Shown: one piece after another, positions 25,381 through 34,974 of the stretch
Position numbering within the stretch: position 1 is the first letter of the stretch
How the letters are laid out: the number at the start of each line of letters is the position of its first letter
DNA from: GCA-2718035 sp964435285
GTDB taxonomy: Bacteria; Bacteroidota; Bacteroidia; Flavobacteriales; TMED113
Direction of reading: 5' to 3'
DNA length: 64,000 nucleotides
Assembly (NCBI GenBank): GCA_964435285.1
Contig: CAYSYA010000006.1
Span: 1-64,000 of the forward strand
Made by a program: the position numbers and the translations under genes
The notes under the pieces: generated by a model
What the model saw: the letters and a program-made list of their open reading frames with translations, nothing else
Database searches by the model: none
What the model was told of the DNA's origin: nothing

Positions 25381-25914
25381 CTAATTATTTAAAAAACTAA
25401 AATTAACATCACCATACTTTCTTGATTTTAAAAAATTCTTATAGTTTTCAAAATTTATAAAATCAGAGTGTTCAATAATTACAACCCCATGTTTTGCAAT
25501 TATTTGATTTTCAAATATAAGTTTTATAATTTTCTCATATTTGTCTTTTGTAAATTTAAATGGGGGGTCTGCAAAAATCACATCATAACTATCATCACAG
25601 CTATTTAAAAAACTAAATACATTAGTTTGTTTGATATTGATATTCATATTAAATTTTTCACAATTTTCCTTAATTAATTTTATGCATTTTCGATTTAATT
25701 CAACACTAGTAACGTCGCTTCCTCTTGAGTAAAATTCATAAGAAATATTACCAGAGCCAGAAAATAAATCTAATACTTTAGATTTCTCAAGATTATGCAT
25801 ATTGTCAAGAATGTTGAATAAACTTTCTTTTGCTCTATCTGTTGTTGGTCTTATATTAATATTTTTTGAAATATTAAATCTTCTATTCTTATATTTCCCG
25901 TTAATTATTCGCAA
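25381..25914 (-). CDS. rsmD: 16S rRNA (guanine(966)-N2)-methyltransferase RsmD
   Basis: A 177-residue SAM-dependent methyltransferase. Seen: MRIINGKYKNRRFN at the N-terminus, RPTTDRAKESLFNIL, the SAM-binding motif VLDLFSGSGNISYEF, and the catalytic motif IFADPPF (DPPF for N2-guanine methylation). Length is normal. It overlaps the DUF3822 gene by 10 bases upstream and is followed by coaD, a common arrangement. Confidence 0.95.
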   Translation of the reverse strand: MRIINGKYKNRRFNISKNINIRPTTDRAKESLFNILDNMHNLEKSKVLDLFSGSGNISYEFYSRGSDVTSVELNRKCIKLIKENCEKFNMNINIKQTNVFSFLNSCDDSYDVIFADPPFKFTKDKYEKIIKLIFENQIIAKHGVVIIEHSDFINFENYKNFLKSRKYGDVNFSFLNN

Positions 25915-26753
25915 TTTATTTGATTAAATAATTTTTGAAAAAAATGATTTGGAACTTGATTTAAAATATGGCTATAAGAATTTGAGTTTGAACGCTTAAT
26001 TAATAAAACTTTTTTAATGTATGATTTTAAGTCGCCTATAACAGAGTTTTTTTCAAATTCACCAGATATTCTAACTTTTACTTCTCTTGAGTTAATGTCT
26101 AAAGTATTATAACAGTTTAATACGTAATATAAAAAATCATCTTTGGATCTAAATTCAAAATTATTATAAAAAACTAATTTTGAGTTTTTTATAAATGCAA
26201 CATTGAAATTTTTTGTTGAAATATCTATGAAAAATTCATTACTATTTGAATGTTTAGTTTTTTGTAAAATATTTTCAATAAAAATAGTGGCACTGTGTCT
26301 AATTTTAATATTTTTTATTTTTTTTAAAATAATTAAGTGTTCTTTTGGGATTGAGTATATTATTACTGCGTTTAAGTGTTTTAAATTATCAACTAAAACT
26401 TCTTCATTTGAATCAATTTGGTTATTAAGTTCTAGGTATTTTCTTTTTAATTTAGAATCGTATAATGAATTTGGAATTATCGTACAAGATTTAAAAAAAT
26501 AACTTATTGAAAATGAGTTAAGGTTCCATTTTAACTCCTTTGAGATATTAAATAAATATTTTAAGTTACTATTATTTTTTTCAAATATATATGAGTAAAT
26601 ACTTTGAAACTCATTTTTTTCAATATTATATAAAGAATACGAAAAAGAATAATTGTTGTAATCAGCAAATAATTTGAAGCATTGAGAGCTTTTTTTTGTA
26701 ATTGATTTGTCTAGTAAAGAAAATTCTGATTTTATATTATTCCCAATTTCCAT
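25905..26753 (-). CDS. DUF3822-family protein
   Basis: A 282-residue Bacteroidota protein of unknown function, recognised mainly by position before rsmD and by weak sequence character (C-terminal half with HSATIFIENIL, SNEFFIDISTKNFNVAFI and LVFYNNFEF, an actin/ASKHA-like strand pattern). The family is thought to have an ASKHA-like fold, but no clear nucleotide-binding motif is seen here. It overlaps the membrane-protein gene by 17 bases and rsmD by 10. The assignment rests partly on synteny. Confidence 0.65.
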   Translation of the reverse strand: MEIGNNIKSEFSLLDKSITKKSSQCFKLFADYNNYSFSYSLYNIEKNEFQSIYSYIFEKNNSNLKYLFNISKELKWNLNSFSISYFFKSCTIIPNSLYDSKLKRKYLELNNQIDSNEEVLVDNLKHLNAVIIYSIPKEHLIILKKIKNIKIRHSATIFIENILQKTKHSNSNEFFIDISTKNFNVAFIKNSKLVFYNNFEFRSKDDFLYYVLNCYNTLDINSREVKVRISGEFEKNSVIGDLKSYIKKVLLIKRSNSNSYSHILNQVPNHFFQKLFNQINCE

Positions 26754-27540
26754 CTAAATTTACTTCATTTAAATCTCCTATTTTTAAAGGTTCACTAGAA
26801 TCATAAGGGTTAGGGTCACTAACTTCAAAAACACTTATTTCAGTATTTGATTTAACTATTTTCTTGGCTGATAACTTAAACTTATTATCAGTAAATGGCA
26901 CAAAAGCTAAATTTTCAATGTTATTTATTTTTAAAGAATCATTATCAGAGCAACAAACTTTCACCTTTCCTAGTTCTACTTTTTCAAACCAGCTTCTTTT
27001 CATCCACCCCTCATCTGTGTTAACTTTTATTTCTCCATTTGAAGTTTTATATGTTTTTTTTGTTTTTTTAATATCTTTTTCTTTCCAGCCGTTAGCTATC
27101 CATTCAGGGTTAATAATTATTTCACTTTTTTCAACATATTTAGAAATTGATATTGAATCATTTTTAGCAAAGTCAATAAGTTCTGAAAAGGTGTTAGCAA
27201 ATCGGTTATCAGGTGAATTAGATTTATAAATGACTTGGAGGTCTCTAATGTTTAATAATTTATTTTTTATTGCATTATACCTTTTTGTTTTTTCTTTTTC
27301 GAATTTTACAGGAGCATACAGTTGCATAGTTAATTTTGTTCCACTACCAAGGTCTAGTAAAGCAATAATTATTAAAACTATTATAGGGTAACTTAAAATA
27401 GAAAAGTAAAATTCCCTGCTCTTGTTAAATAGTGGAGCTACTAAGTATTTGTCTAGTCTAAACAAGTTAGAGAAAAATAAAAAACCAAATATGATTAAAA
27501 TTATAACAAAATAAATTTCAATGAATAAAGAAAGTGTCAT
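26737..27540 (-). CDS. Unknown membrane protein, first gene of the DUF3822-rsmD-coaD run
   Basis: Not recognised. The 267-residue protein has two hydrophobic segments (about 5-25 and 45-66) and a soluble part of about 200 residues, predicted outside. The soluble part has NGWKEKDIKKTKKTYK, a WMKRSWFEKVE motif, a CC pair (VKVCCSDND) and a C-terminal SDPNPYDSSEPLKIGDLNEV segment. The last part reads like a turn-rich domain that could contact a partner. It overlaps DUF3822 by 17 bases, so the two are probably co-expressed. Confidence 0.75.
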   Translation of the reverse strand: MTLSLFIEIYFVIILIIFGFLFFSNLFRLDKYLVAPLFNKSREFYFSILSYPIIVLIIIALLDLGSGTKLTMQLYAPVKFEKEKTKRYNAIKNKLLNIRDLQVIYKSNSPDNRFANTFSELIDFAKNDSISISKYVEKSEIIINPEWIANGWKEKDIKKTKKTYKTSNGEIKVNTDEGWMKRSWFEKVELGKVKVCCSDNDSLKINNIENLAFVPFTDNKFKLSAKKIVKSNTEISVFEVSDPNPYDSSEPLKIGDLNEVNLDGNWE

Positions 27541-27608
27541 GATATTAATTTTTAGATGTTAAATTTACAATTTATTTAATAAAATTCTTTATTTGTAACA
27601 TTTCTAAA

Positions 27609-27616
27609 TAAATTTG
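27609..27616 (+). promoter_or_regulatory. Candidate -7 box (TAAATTTG) for the iron-type ABC operon
   Basis: Exact TAnnTTTG match 17 bases upstream of the first ATG. A TTTG lies 13 bases further upstream, closer than the usual -33 spacing, so the upstream element is doubtful. No clear Fur-type palindrome was seen by eye. Confidence 0.35.
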
Positions 27617-27633
27617 ATGTTTTAAAAAACCAA

Positions 27634-28677
27634 ATGATGAAATTCTTAATCTTAAAAATTCTAATAATTATTTTTACTTTTTCTTCATGTTCTAATTACA
27701 ATAAAAAAAATAAAGATTTTGAAATTGTTAATGTTTATTCAAAAAGACATTATCAAGTAGACAAGGATCTTTTTAAAAAATTTGAAGAAAAATATGGTAT
27801 AAAAGTTAATGTTGTGAAAGCAAGTGCTGATGAATTAATTGAAAGAGTGATAACAGAGGGAGAAAATTGTCCAGCTGATTTGATTTTTACTGTTGATGCA
27901 GGAAAATTATACAAAGCAGCAAGTAAAAATCTCCTTCAAAAAATAAATTCACTTGAAATATGCCCCACAATAAATAAAAATATAATAGATAAGAATAATT
28001 TTTGGATACCAATAACATATAGATCAAGAGTTATTGTTTACAGTAATGAGAGGGTAGATAAGTCAGAATTATCTACTTACAATGATTTAGCAAATGAAAA
28101 ATGGAGAAATAAAATTTTAGCTCGTTCATCTTCTAACGCTTACAATCAGGCATTGTTGTCTTCAGTTATTGCTCATAATGGGAAAGAATACGCACTTGAT
28201 TGGTGTAATAAAATAGTTGGCAATTTTAGTAGAAGTCCTAAAGGAAATGATAGAGATCAAATTAGAGCGATTGCGGCATCAGTAGGAGATATAGCAATTG
28301 TAAACTCTTATTATCTAGGCTTACTTAAAAATTCAAACGATAGTTTAGATAGGGATGTTGCTAACTCTGTTGGAATTTTTTTTCCAAATCAAAAAGAAAA
28401 AGAAAGCGGTGCCCATATAAATATTTCTGGAATGGGAGTTTTAAAGTACTCTCCTAATTACAATAATGCTATTAAATTACTTGGTTTTTTAACTTCAGAG
28501 TATGCTCAGGAGTATTATTCAAATAATAGTTATGAATACCCTGTTAATAATCTTGTTAAATTAAGTGGAACTATTGCTGAATGGGGTGAGTTTAAAATTG
28601 ACACTTTGGACTTAAATTTACTTGGTTCTTTAAGGCAAGACGCTGTTAAAATTTTTGAAAAATCAAATTGGAAATAA
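27634..28677 (+). CDS. Iron(III)-type ABC transporter substrate-binding lipoprotein
   Basis: A 347-residue lipoprotein (MMKFLILKILIIIFTFSSC, lipidated Cys19; the second Met is an equal start). The mature part matches the FutA/FbpA-type binding proteins: NVYSKRHYQVDKDLFKKFEEKYGIKV at the start, ADLIFTVDAG, YRSRVIVYSNERV, and VNSYYLGLL with the paired Tyr expected as ferric-ion ligands. It would capture Fe3+ in the periplasm and pass it to the permease encoded next. The permease ORF begins 10 bases before this gene ends. Another ferric-like cation or anion ligand cannot be excluded. Confidence 0.88.
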   Translation: MMKFLILKILIIIFTFSSCSNYNKKNKDFEIVNVYSKRHYQVDKDLFKKFEEKYGIKVNVVKASADELIERVITEGENCPADLIFTVDAGKLYKAASKNLLQKINSLEICPTINKNIIDKNNFWIPITYRSRVIVYSNERVDKSELSTYNDLANEKWRNKILARSSSNAYNQALLSSVIAHNGKEYALDWCNKIVGNFSRSPKGNDRDQIRAIAASVGDIAIVNSYYLGLLKNSNDSLDRDVANSVGIFFPNQKEKESGAHINISGMGVLKYSPNYNNAIKLLGFLTSEYAQEYYSNNSYEYPVNNLVKLSGTIAEWGEFKIDTLDLNLLGSLRQDAVKIFEKSNWK

Positions 28678-30251
28678 ATAAAAATTTTCCGTACAATTTT
28701 ATTGTATTACTAATTGGGCTAGTAATATCATTACCTATTTTAATAATTTTTTTAAACATTTTTGAATTATCTGTAAACGATATTATCGATTTTGTTTCAA
28801 CAAATTTTTCAAATTATTTAAATCAAACATTTATTTTAATTTTTTTAACAAGTCTATATTCATTAATTTTTGCAGTAATTCCCGCATTTTTAGTTTCATT
28901 TTTTAATATTAAATATAGAGAGTTAATCGATCTTTTTTTAATTCTTCCTTTATCAATACCATGTTATATATTAGCATTTACTTACTCAGATGTTCTCGGA
29001 TTTAATGGCACTTTATATAACTTTTTGAACTTGTTTTTCAACTTTAATTATGATGTTTTAAATATAAATTGGTTATCCATTTTTTTAGCATTATCTCTAT
29101 ATCCTTACATATATGTTTCTTCACGAATTTCTTTTTCATTAATTGGCTCAACTTATATTAATTTGTCTAAATCCTTAAACTTATCAAAGTATTCAATTAT
29201 TAGTAAGGTTATATTGCCCTTGTCTTTTTCTGGAATTTTGTCTGGGCTTACTTTGGTTATTATGGAAATACTTAACGAATATGGCGCTGTCAAATATTTT
29301 GGAATTGAAACTTTTTCGGTAGGTATATTTAAATATTGGTTTTCCCTAGATGAAAAAAACATATCAATTTTTTTATCATCTATTTTAATTATCATTGTTA
29401 TTGTATTAATGATTTTTTCAAATTACATTTCTAAAAGAGAGGAAAAGGTTAGATATCATATAAAATCTAATTCTTCATATTACTTATTTGATAAATTAAA
29501 ATTTAATATTTTAATTTATTTTTTCATACTAATGCCATTTTTTCTTGGATTTTTTCTCCCCTTATTTTTTATAATAATTAATGTAATAAAGAACTTTAAT
29601 TTTTATGATTTTAAAGAACTATTTGGTTTAGTTTCTAATTCGCTAAGTCTTGGTATTTTTTCCTCACTTTTAATTGTTTTCATCTCTTTTTATTTATTGA
29701 ATATTAAAAGAATTTTGAATACCAAGTACATAAAATTTATTGTAAAATTTATTACAACAGGTTATGCTATTCCAGGTGCTGTTATAGGTTTTTCAATTAT
29801 GATGGCTATTAGATATTTTGATTCACAACTAACTTTCTTGATGGGTTCCATATACTTATTAATATATGCATATATCTTTAGATTTATTTCTGTTGCAATT
29901 TTTCCCATTCAATCTAGTTTAGAACGTCAACCTAAAATTTTCGACAAACAAGCAAAATCATTAAATGCAACTTATTTAAAAATTTTTCGAAGTATTACTT
30001 TTCCTTTAAATAAACACGCATTATTTTCTGCTTTTATTTTAGTTTTTATTGATATAATTAAAGAATTACCAATTACATTGATTTTGAGACCTTTTAACTT
30101 TGATACATTAGCAACTCAAACATATATTTACGCAAGTGAAGAGAAATTAGGGTTTTCAAGTTTATTTTCATTAATAATTATACTATGTTGCAGCATAATG
30201 CTAATCTATGTTACAACAATCTTAAATAAAAAAAATGTTCCTAGAGGTTAA
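28668..30251 (+). CDS. Iron(III)-type ABC transporter permease (FbpB/FutB-like)
   Basis: A 527-residue permease made of two fused halves of about six membrane helices each, the FbpB layout. Each half has an EAA-type loop for the ATPase (first: SKSLNLSKYSIISKVILPLS; second: AKSLNATYLKIFRSITFPLN). IKELPITLILRPF near the end is typical for the family. It transfers the ferric ion across the inner membrane. Overlaps the binding-protein gene by 10 bases and the ATPase gene by 17, so all three are tightly coupled. Confidence 0.9.
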   Translation: MEINKNFPYNFIVLLIGLVISLPILIIFLNIFELSVNDIIDFVSTNFSNYLNQTFILIFLTSLYSLIFAVIPAFLVSFFNIKYRELIDLFLILPLSIPCYILAFTYSDVLGFNGTLYNFLNLFFNFNYDVLNINWLSIFLALSLYPYIYVSSRISFSLIGSTYINLSKSLNLSKYSIISKVILPLSFSGILSGLTLVIMEILNEYGAVKYFGIETFSVGIFKYWFSLDEKNISIFLSSILIIIVIVLMIFSNYISKREEKVRYHIKSNSSYYLFDKLKFNILIYFFILMPFFLGFFLPLFFIIINVIKNFNFYDFKELFGLVSNSLSLGIFSSLLIVFISFYLLNIKRILNTKYIKFIVKFITTGYAIPGAVIGFSIMMAIRYFDSQLTFLMGSIYLLIYAYIFRFISVAIFPIQSSLERQPKIFDKQAKSLNATYLKIFRSITFPLNKHALFSAFILVFIDIIKELPITLILRPFNFDTLATQTYIYASEEKLGFSSLFSLIIILCCSIMLIYVTTILNKKNVPRG

Positions 30252-31158
30252 AAATATATCAAAAATTTACAGTGATAAATTTGTATTAAATAAAATATCT
30301 TTTTCACAAAAAAAAGGTGAAGTTATTTCTATTATTGGTGCTAGCGGTGAAGGAAAAACAACATTATTAAATTGTTTAAGTGGAATTATTAAACCTGATT
30401 CAGGTTCAATAAAATTAAACTCTAATGAAATTGATAATTTAAGTGCAAATAAAAGAAATATTGCTTATGTTTTTCAAGAAAGTCCTTTATTCCCGCACTT
30501 AAATATTTTGCAGAATATATTATTTAATCTCAAAAATTATAAAAAAGAACTACTTGACGATCTAGTAAATAAAACATCTATTCAATTAATTCTTGATAAA
30601 TATCCTCATGAAATTTCTGGAGGAGAAAATCAAAGAGTAGCAGTTGTAAGGTCTTTAATCAGAAATCCTGACCTATTGCTTTTGGATGAACCATTTTCAA
30701 ATTTAGATACGAACAATAAAAAAATATTAAAAGAAATTTTATTTGGAATAATTAAAGAAAAAAACTTAACTACAATAATGGTAAATCATGATATTAAGGA
30801 GTCTCTTGAATTGTCAGATAGAATTATGATTATTGATGATGGTAAAATTAATACATTAGATAAACCTGAAGTTATTTATTCAAATCCTAAAAATCTTAAA
30901 ATAGCTAATTTATTTGGGGAATTAAATTCATTTACGTTAGATAAAAAAAAGATTTTTATTAGACCTGAAAATTTAAATATTGTGAGTAAATCACAAAATA
31001 AAATCATAGTAAATAGTTGTATTTATTTAGGGAATAAATACAGAATTGAAGCTAGTTATGGTACTGAAAAAATATTTCTTTTTGACAAAAAGAAATATAA
31101 AGTAGGTTCAGAGCTTTTTTTTAATTTTAATAAAAATTTCATTTTAAATTTAGATTAA
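30235..31158 (+). CDS. ABC transporter ATPase of the iron(III)-type system (FbpC-like)
   Basis: A 307-residue ATPase. Walker A is GASGEGKTT, the Q-loop is VFQESPLFPH, the signature is ISGGENQRVAVVR (Ile for the usual Leu), Walker B is LLLLDEPFSNLD, and the H-loop is MVNHD. A short TOBE-like C-terminal domain (about 230-307, KKIFIRPENLNIV) is present. Last gene of the three-gene importer. htpG begins 64 bases later and is probably separately transcribed. Confidence 0.92.
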   Translation: MFLEVKNISKIYSDKFVLNKISFSQKKGEVISIIGASGEGKTTLLNCLSGIIKPDSGSIKLNSNEIDNLSANKRNIAYVFQESPLFPHLNILQNILFNLKNYKKELLDDLVNKTSIQLILDKYPHEISGGENQRVAVVRSLIRNPDLLLLDEPFSNLDTNNKKILKEILFGIIKEKNLTTIMVNHDIKESLELSDRIMIIDDGKINTLDKPEVIYSNPKNLKIANLFGELNSFTLDKKKIFIRPENLNIVSKSQNKIIVNSCIYLGNKYRIEASYGTEKIFLFDKKKYKVGSELFFNFNKNFILNLD

Positions 31159-31222
31159 AGAATTCTGAGCTTTAAAATTAAATGGATTTTATTATATTTA
31201 GCAGCCAAAAAAAATTATCAAA

Positions 31223-33091
31223 ATGGAAAAAGGAAATATTAATATTCAAGCGGAAAATATATTCCCAATTATCAAGAAATTTTTATACACTGATCAAGAA
31301 ATTTTTTTAAGAGAATTAATTTCAAATGCTGTAGATGCAACATCTAAGTTAAAGAAATTATCATCTATTGGTGAATATAAAGGAGATTTAGGTGATTTGA
31401 AAATAGAAGTTTTAATTGACAAGCCTTCAAAAACAATTACAATTAAAGATAGAGGGATTGGGATGACTTCTCAGGAGGTAAAAAAATATATTAATCAAGT
31501 TGCTTTTTCTGGTGCAGAGGAATTTGTTAAGAAATATAAAGATGATGATAATAAATCAGGAATAATTGGTCATTTTGGATTAGGATTTTATTCATCTTTT
31601 ATGGTCGCGGATAACGTGCAAATTAAAACCAAATCTTATAAAAAATCAAAAGGTTGTTTATGGGAGTGTGATGGTAGTCCTAAATTTTCATTAAATGATA
31701 TTGATAAAAAAGATAGAGGGACGGAAGTGGTCCTCTTTGTTTCTGATGATGCTACTGAGTATTTAGAAGATTCAAAAATTTCTTCTTTACTTAGCAAGTA
31801 TTGTAAGTTTTTACCAGTTGAAATCAAATTTGGCACAACAAAAAAAACAGAAAAAAACAAAAAAGGGAAGGAGATAGAAATAGAGGAAGATAATATCGTT
31901 AATAACACTAACCCTCTTTGGAAAAAGTCACCATCTAAACTAAAATCTGAAGATTATTCTAGTTTTTATAGAGAGCTCTACCCCTATAATTTTGATCAAC
32001 CACTTTTTCACATTCATTTAAATGTAGATTTCCCTTTTAATTTAACAGGTGTTTTATATTTTCCAAAAATTAGTCCCTCTGTTGATTTAAATAAAAATAA
32101 GATTCAATTATATTGTAATCAAGTATTCGTTACCGATAGTGTCGAAGGAGTAGTTCCTGATTTTTTGGGTTTGTTACACGGTGTAATAGATTCTCCAGAT
32201 ATACCATTAAATGTTTCTAGGTCTGCTTTACAAAGTGACTCAAATGTCAAAAAAATCTCCTCTCACATAAGTAAAAAAGTTTCTGATAAACTCAAGAAAA
32301 TGTTTAAAGATGATAGGAAAAATTTTGAATCTAAGTGGAATGATATGAAGTTAATTATTGAGTATGGGATGTTAAGTGATGAAAAGTTTTATGATAGAGC
32401 AACTGAATTTTCTTTATATCCGAATGTTGATGGTTCATTTTTTACTATGGATGAATTTTCTAAAAAAATAAAGGAAACACAAAAAGATAAAGACGGAAAA
32501 ATTATTTATTTGTATGCTAGTGATAAGAGTTCTCAGCACAGCTATATTGCTCAAGCTAAAAATAAAGGATATGAAGTTTTGTTATTAGATAGTCCAATTA
32601 TTTCTCATCTTGTTCAAAAATTTGAATCAAAAATAGAAAATTCAAGTTTTGTTAGAGTAGATTCTGACTCAATTGATAATTTAATCAAACAAGATGTTAA
32701 AGTTGAGTCTGTTTTGACTGATAAGGAAAAAGATAAATTAAAGCCATTAATTGAAGAATCTTTACCCAAAGAAGGATTTACAGTTGTTTTTGAAAATTTA
32801 CCTCCAACTTCTTCTCCATTTTCAATAACCATTTCAGAATTTATGAGAAGGATGAAAGAAATGAGTATGACTGGGGGAGGAATGATGGGTATGCAAAATA
32901 TGCCGGACTCATATAATTTGGTTATTAATACAAACCATAAGTTAATTTCTAAAATTCTAAAAACTAAGGGGGTTGGAAAAAAGAAATTAATTCAAAATGC
33001 AGTTAACTTAGCATTATTATCTCAAAATTTACTAAAAGGAGAAGAGCTAACCAATTATATTAATAATAGTTTTGATAATTTAAAGGTTTAG
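31223..33091 (+). CDS. htpG: Molecular chaperone HtpG (Hsp90)
   Basis: A 622-residue bacterial Hsp90. The GHKL ATP site shows ELISNAVDATSK, DRGIGMT, GHFGLGFYSSFM and GTEVVLF. The middle domain begins at about residue 230 with NPLWKKSPSKL, and contains FPFNLTGVLYFP and LLHGVIDSPDIPLNVSRSALQ. The C-terminal dimerisation domain has a Met-rich stretch (MTGGGMMGMQNMPD). Length is as expected. It converges with mnmA, whose stop lies 3 bases away. Confidence 0.95.
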   Translation: MEKGNINIQAENIFPIIKKFLYTDQEIFLRELISNAVDATSKLKKLSSIGEYKGDLGDLKIEVLIDKPSKTITIKDRGIGMTSQEVKKYINQVAFSGAEEFVKKYKDDDNKSGIIGHFGLGFYSSFMVADNVQIKTKSYKKSKGCLWECDGSPKFSLNDIDKKDRGTEVVLFVSDDATEYLEDSKISSLLSKYCKFLPVEIKFGTTKKTEKNKKGKEIEIEEDNIVNNTNPLWKKSPSKLKSEDYSSFYRELYPYNFDQPLFHIHLNVDFPFNLTGVLYFPKISPSVDLNKNKIQLYCNQVFVTDSVEGVVPDFLGLLHGVIDSPDIPLNVSRSALQSDSNVKKISSHISKKVSDKLKKMFKDDRKNFESKWNDMKLIIEYGMLSDEKFYDRATEFSLYPNVDGSFFTMDEFSKKIKETQKDKDGKIIYLYASDKSSQHSYIAQAKNKGYEVLLLDSPIISHLVQKFESKIENSSFVRVDSDSIDNLIKQDVKVESVLTDKEKDKLKPLIEESLPKEGFTVVFENLPPTSSPFSITISEFMRRMKEMSMTGGGMMGMQNMPDSYNLVINTNHKLISKILKTKGVGKKKLIQNAVNLALLSQNLLKGEELTNYINNSFDNLKV

Positions 33092-33094
33092 TAT

Positions 33095-34267
33095 TTACTC
33101 CAAAATTGGAGCAGAACCTATAAGTTCATTTTTTAAATACCAAGCTGCAAATTGTCCAGAAGTTATACTTTTAACATCTTCTGAAAATTCTATGTATAAA
33201 TAATTACTTTTCATTATTAATTTTCCTGGGATTAAGTTTTGTCTATATCTTGTTCGTATTAAAAAGTCCTTTTTTTCTCCAACATTAACCATCAAGTCTT
33301 TCCTAATCCAATGACATTCTTCCTTTTTAATCTTTAGTGCTTTTTTATATAAACCAGGATGATTTTCACCCATTCCAACATAAATAATATTATTAATAGT
33401 ATCAGTTTTAATTACAAATAAAGGTTCTTTTTTACCACCAATATTTAATCCTTTTCTTTGTCCAATTGTAAAAAAATGAGCTCCGTTATGATGTCCGATA
33501 ATCTTCCCGTCTAAATTGGAATATTCGATCGCCTTACTTTTTTCTTCAATTGTTTTTTTTGAAATTTTATATTTTGGATTATCAGGTTCAATTTCTATAA
33601 CATGTCCCTTTTTAGTTTTTAATTTTTTAGATAAAAATTCTGGGATTTTAATTTTTCCAACAAAACATAATCCTTGTGAATCTCTTCTTTCGGCAGTTGC
33701 CAATTTGTTAATTTTAGCAATTTCTCTAACTTCAGATTTCAAAAGATCCCCAATAGGAAATATGATTTTTTCTAATTGTTTTTGGTTCAATTGGCATAAA
33801 AAATAACTTTGATCTTTACTCTTATCCTTTCCTGCAATTAAAGAGTGTGTGCCATCTTTGTTAGTTATTTTTTTGACATAGTGACCAGTGGCTACATAAT
33901 CTGCATTTAACTTTAAAGCATGGCGAAGAAACACATCAAATTTTATTTCTTTATTACACAAAACATCTGGGTTAGGTGTGGTTCCTTTAGAATATTCATC
34001 AAACATGTAGTTAACTATTCTTTTTTCATATTCATGACTTAAATCAACTACATGAAAAGGTATATTTAATTGTTCTGCTATTTCAAGTGCATAAGAGCTA
34101 TCTTCAATCCATGGGCATTTTTCATTAGAATTGTTTGAATTTTCATGCCAAATCTTCATAAAAACTCCGATTACTTCATATCCTTTTTCTTTTAATAGAA
34201 AAGCGGATACACTGGAGTCAACCCCACCAGATAATGCTATAATTACTTTTTTTTTCTTCAAAATCAA
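33095..34267 (-). CDS. mnmA: tRNA-specific 2-thiouridylase MnmA
   Basis: A 390-residue enzyme that thiolates U34 of tRNA(Lys/Glu/Gln). The PP-loop is ALSGGVDSS (11-19). The catalytic Cys pair is C104 (PNPDVLCNKEIKF) and C201 (SQGLCFVG). The GHYV, KDQSYFL and FTIGQRKGLNIGG motifs are intact. It acts on the same tRNA species as the tRNA-Glu at 15818. The gene is divergent from the lipoprotein gene at 34350 and convergent with htpG. Confidence 0.96.
   Translation of the reverse strand: MILKKKKVIIALSGGVDSSVSAFLLKEKGYEVIGVFMKIWHENSNNSNEKCPWIEDSSYALEIAEQLNIPFHVVDLSHEYEKRIVNYMFDEYSKGTTPNPDVLCNKEIKFDVFLRHALKLNADYVATGHYVKKITNKDGTHSLIAGKDKSKDQSYFLCQLNQKQLEKIIFPIGDLLKSEVREIAKINKLATAERRDSQGLCFVGKIKIPEFLSKKLKTKKGHVIEIEPDNPKYKISKKTIEEKSKAIEYSNLDGKIIGHHNGAHFFTIGQRKGLNIGGKKEPLFVIKTDTINNIIYVGMGENHPGLYKKALKIKKEECHWIRKDLMVNVGEKKDFLIRTRYRQNLIPGKLIMKSNYLYIEFSEDVKSITSGQFAAWYLKNELIGSAPILE
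33098..33111. terminator. Short hairpin between convergent htpG and mnmA
   Basis: CTCCAA-AA-TTGGAG forms a 6-bp stem within the last mnmA codons, 7 bases after the htpG stop. No clear T-run follows on either strand, so terminator function is doubtful. Confidence 0.3.
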
Positions 34268-34323
34268 AAAATAGAAAAGGATTGTATCTTTATATTTTAA
34301 AAAATCTTAACTTTAGATACTTA

Positions 34324-34331
34324 CAAAGCTA
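34324..34331 (-). promoter_or_regulatory. Candidate -7 box (TAGCTTTG) for mnmA
   Basis: Exact TAnnTTTG match about 57 bases upstream of the mnmA start. No good -33 TTG is seen, so confidence is limited. Confidence 0.35.
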
Positions 34332-34349
34332 ATTAAAGATTTATTTCTA

Positions 34350-34970
34350 ATGAAAAATTTATTTCTACTTTTTGCAATTTTTTTATTTTTTTCCTGTGAA
34401 CCAAGTGTTGAATTCACTGCAGGTGTTGAAAATAGGATCAAGGGAATTGCGGATTTTGGTCCATATCAAGCAAATTATTTATCTGATGAATTTATGCTTG
34501 GTGATTGTTTCGATTCTGAAGTTTGTACAATTAGTAAATATGACGATGGTGATACTGGAAATGAAAGATATTATATAGATATTAGTTCTTTAGATTATTA
34601 TAATGATCCAAATAACTGTTATTCATTATGGGATGGAATGCAACATTCATTAAGAATAATCACAACTGCAAATGAAATTGAGAATAATTTTCAAATATCT
34701 AGTGGCAACTCTGCATATATAGGAAGTGATGAGAGTCCAATACTGACGATTATATATAATATTAAAAGATACAGCGCTGCTCAAGGAGATGAAAATATTG
34801 AATATGTTGGACACGTAGGTTTTTTAGATGTTGCAGAACTTAACAATGATGAGGCTTATATTTCTGGTAGTTTTTATGGAACGGTTTATAGAGAAAATGA
34901 GTTTGGTGGGGTGGATTCAGTAATGTTAAAAAACTTTGTCTTTAATAACGTAAATGTGTTTAATCAATAA
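34350..34970 (+). CDS. Uncharacterised lipoprotein
   Basis: Not recognised. The 206-residue protein starts with a lipoprotein signal (MKNLFLLFAIFLFFSC, lipidated Cys16) and continues as an acidic, beta-rich soluble domain. It contains a Cys pair (GDCFDSEVC) and a later single Cys (NNCYSLWDG), so a disulfide is possible. The strand pattern YYIDISSLDY ... HSLRIITTA ... VGHVGFLDVAE is reminiscent of a small beta sandwich. It is likely anchored in the periplasm or on the cell surface. A strong hairpin (34976-35008) follows the stop codon. Confidence 0.8.
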   Translation: MKNLFLLFAIFLFFSCEPSVEFTAGVENRIKGIADFGPYQANYLSDEFMLGDCFDSEVCTISKYDDGDTGNERYYIDISSLDYYNDPNNCYSLWDGMQHSLRIITTANEIENNFQISSGNSAYIGSDESPILTIIYNIKRYSAAQGDENIEYVGHVGFLDVAELNNDEAYISGSFYGTVYRENEFGGVDSVMLKNFVFNNVNVFNQ

Positions 34971-34974
34971 TTTT

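Noticed and set aside
27634..31158. Three-gene ABC system considered as something other than an iron importer
   Set aside because: Binding-protein Tyr motif, two-half permease and ATPase with TOBE-like tail fit the ordinary FbpABC type.
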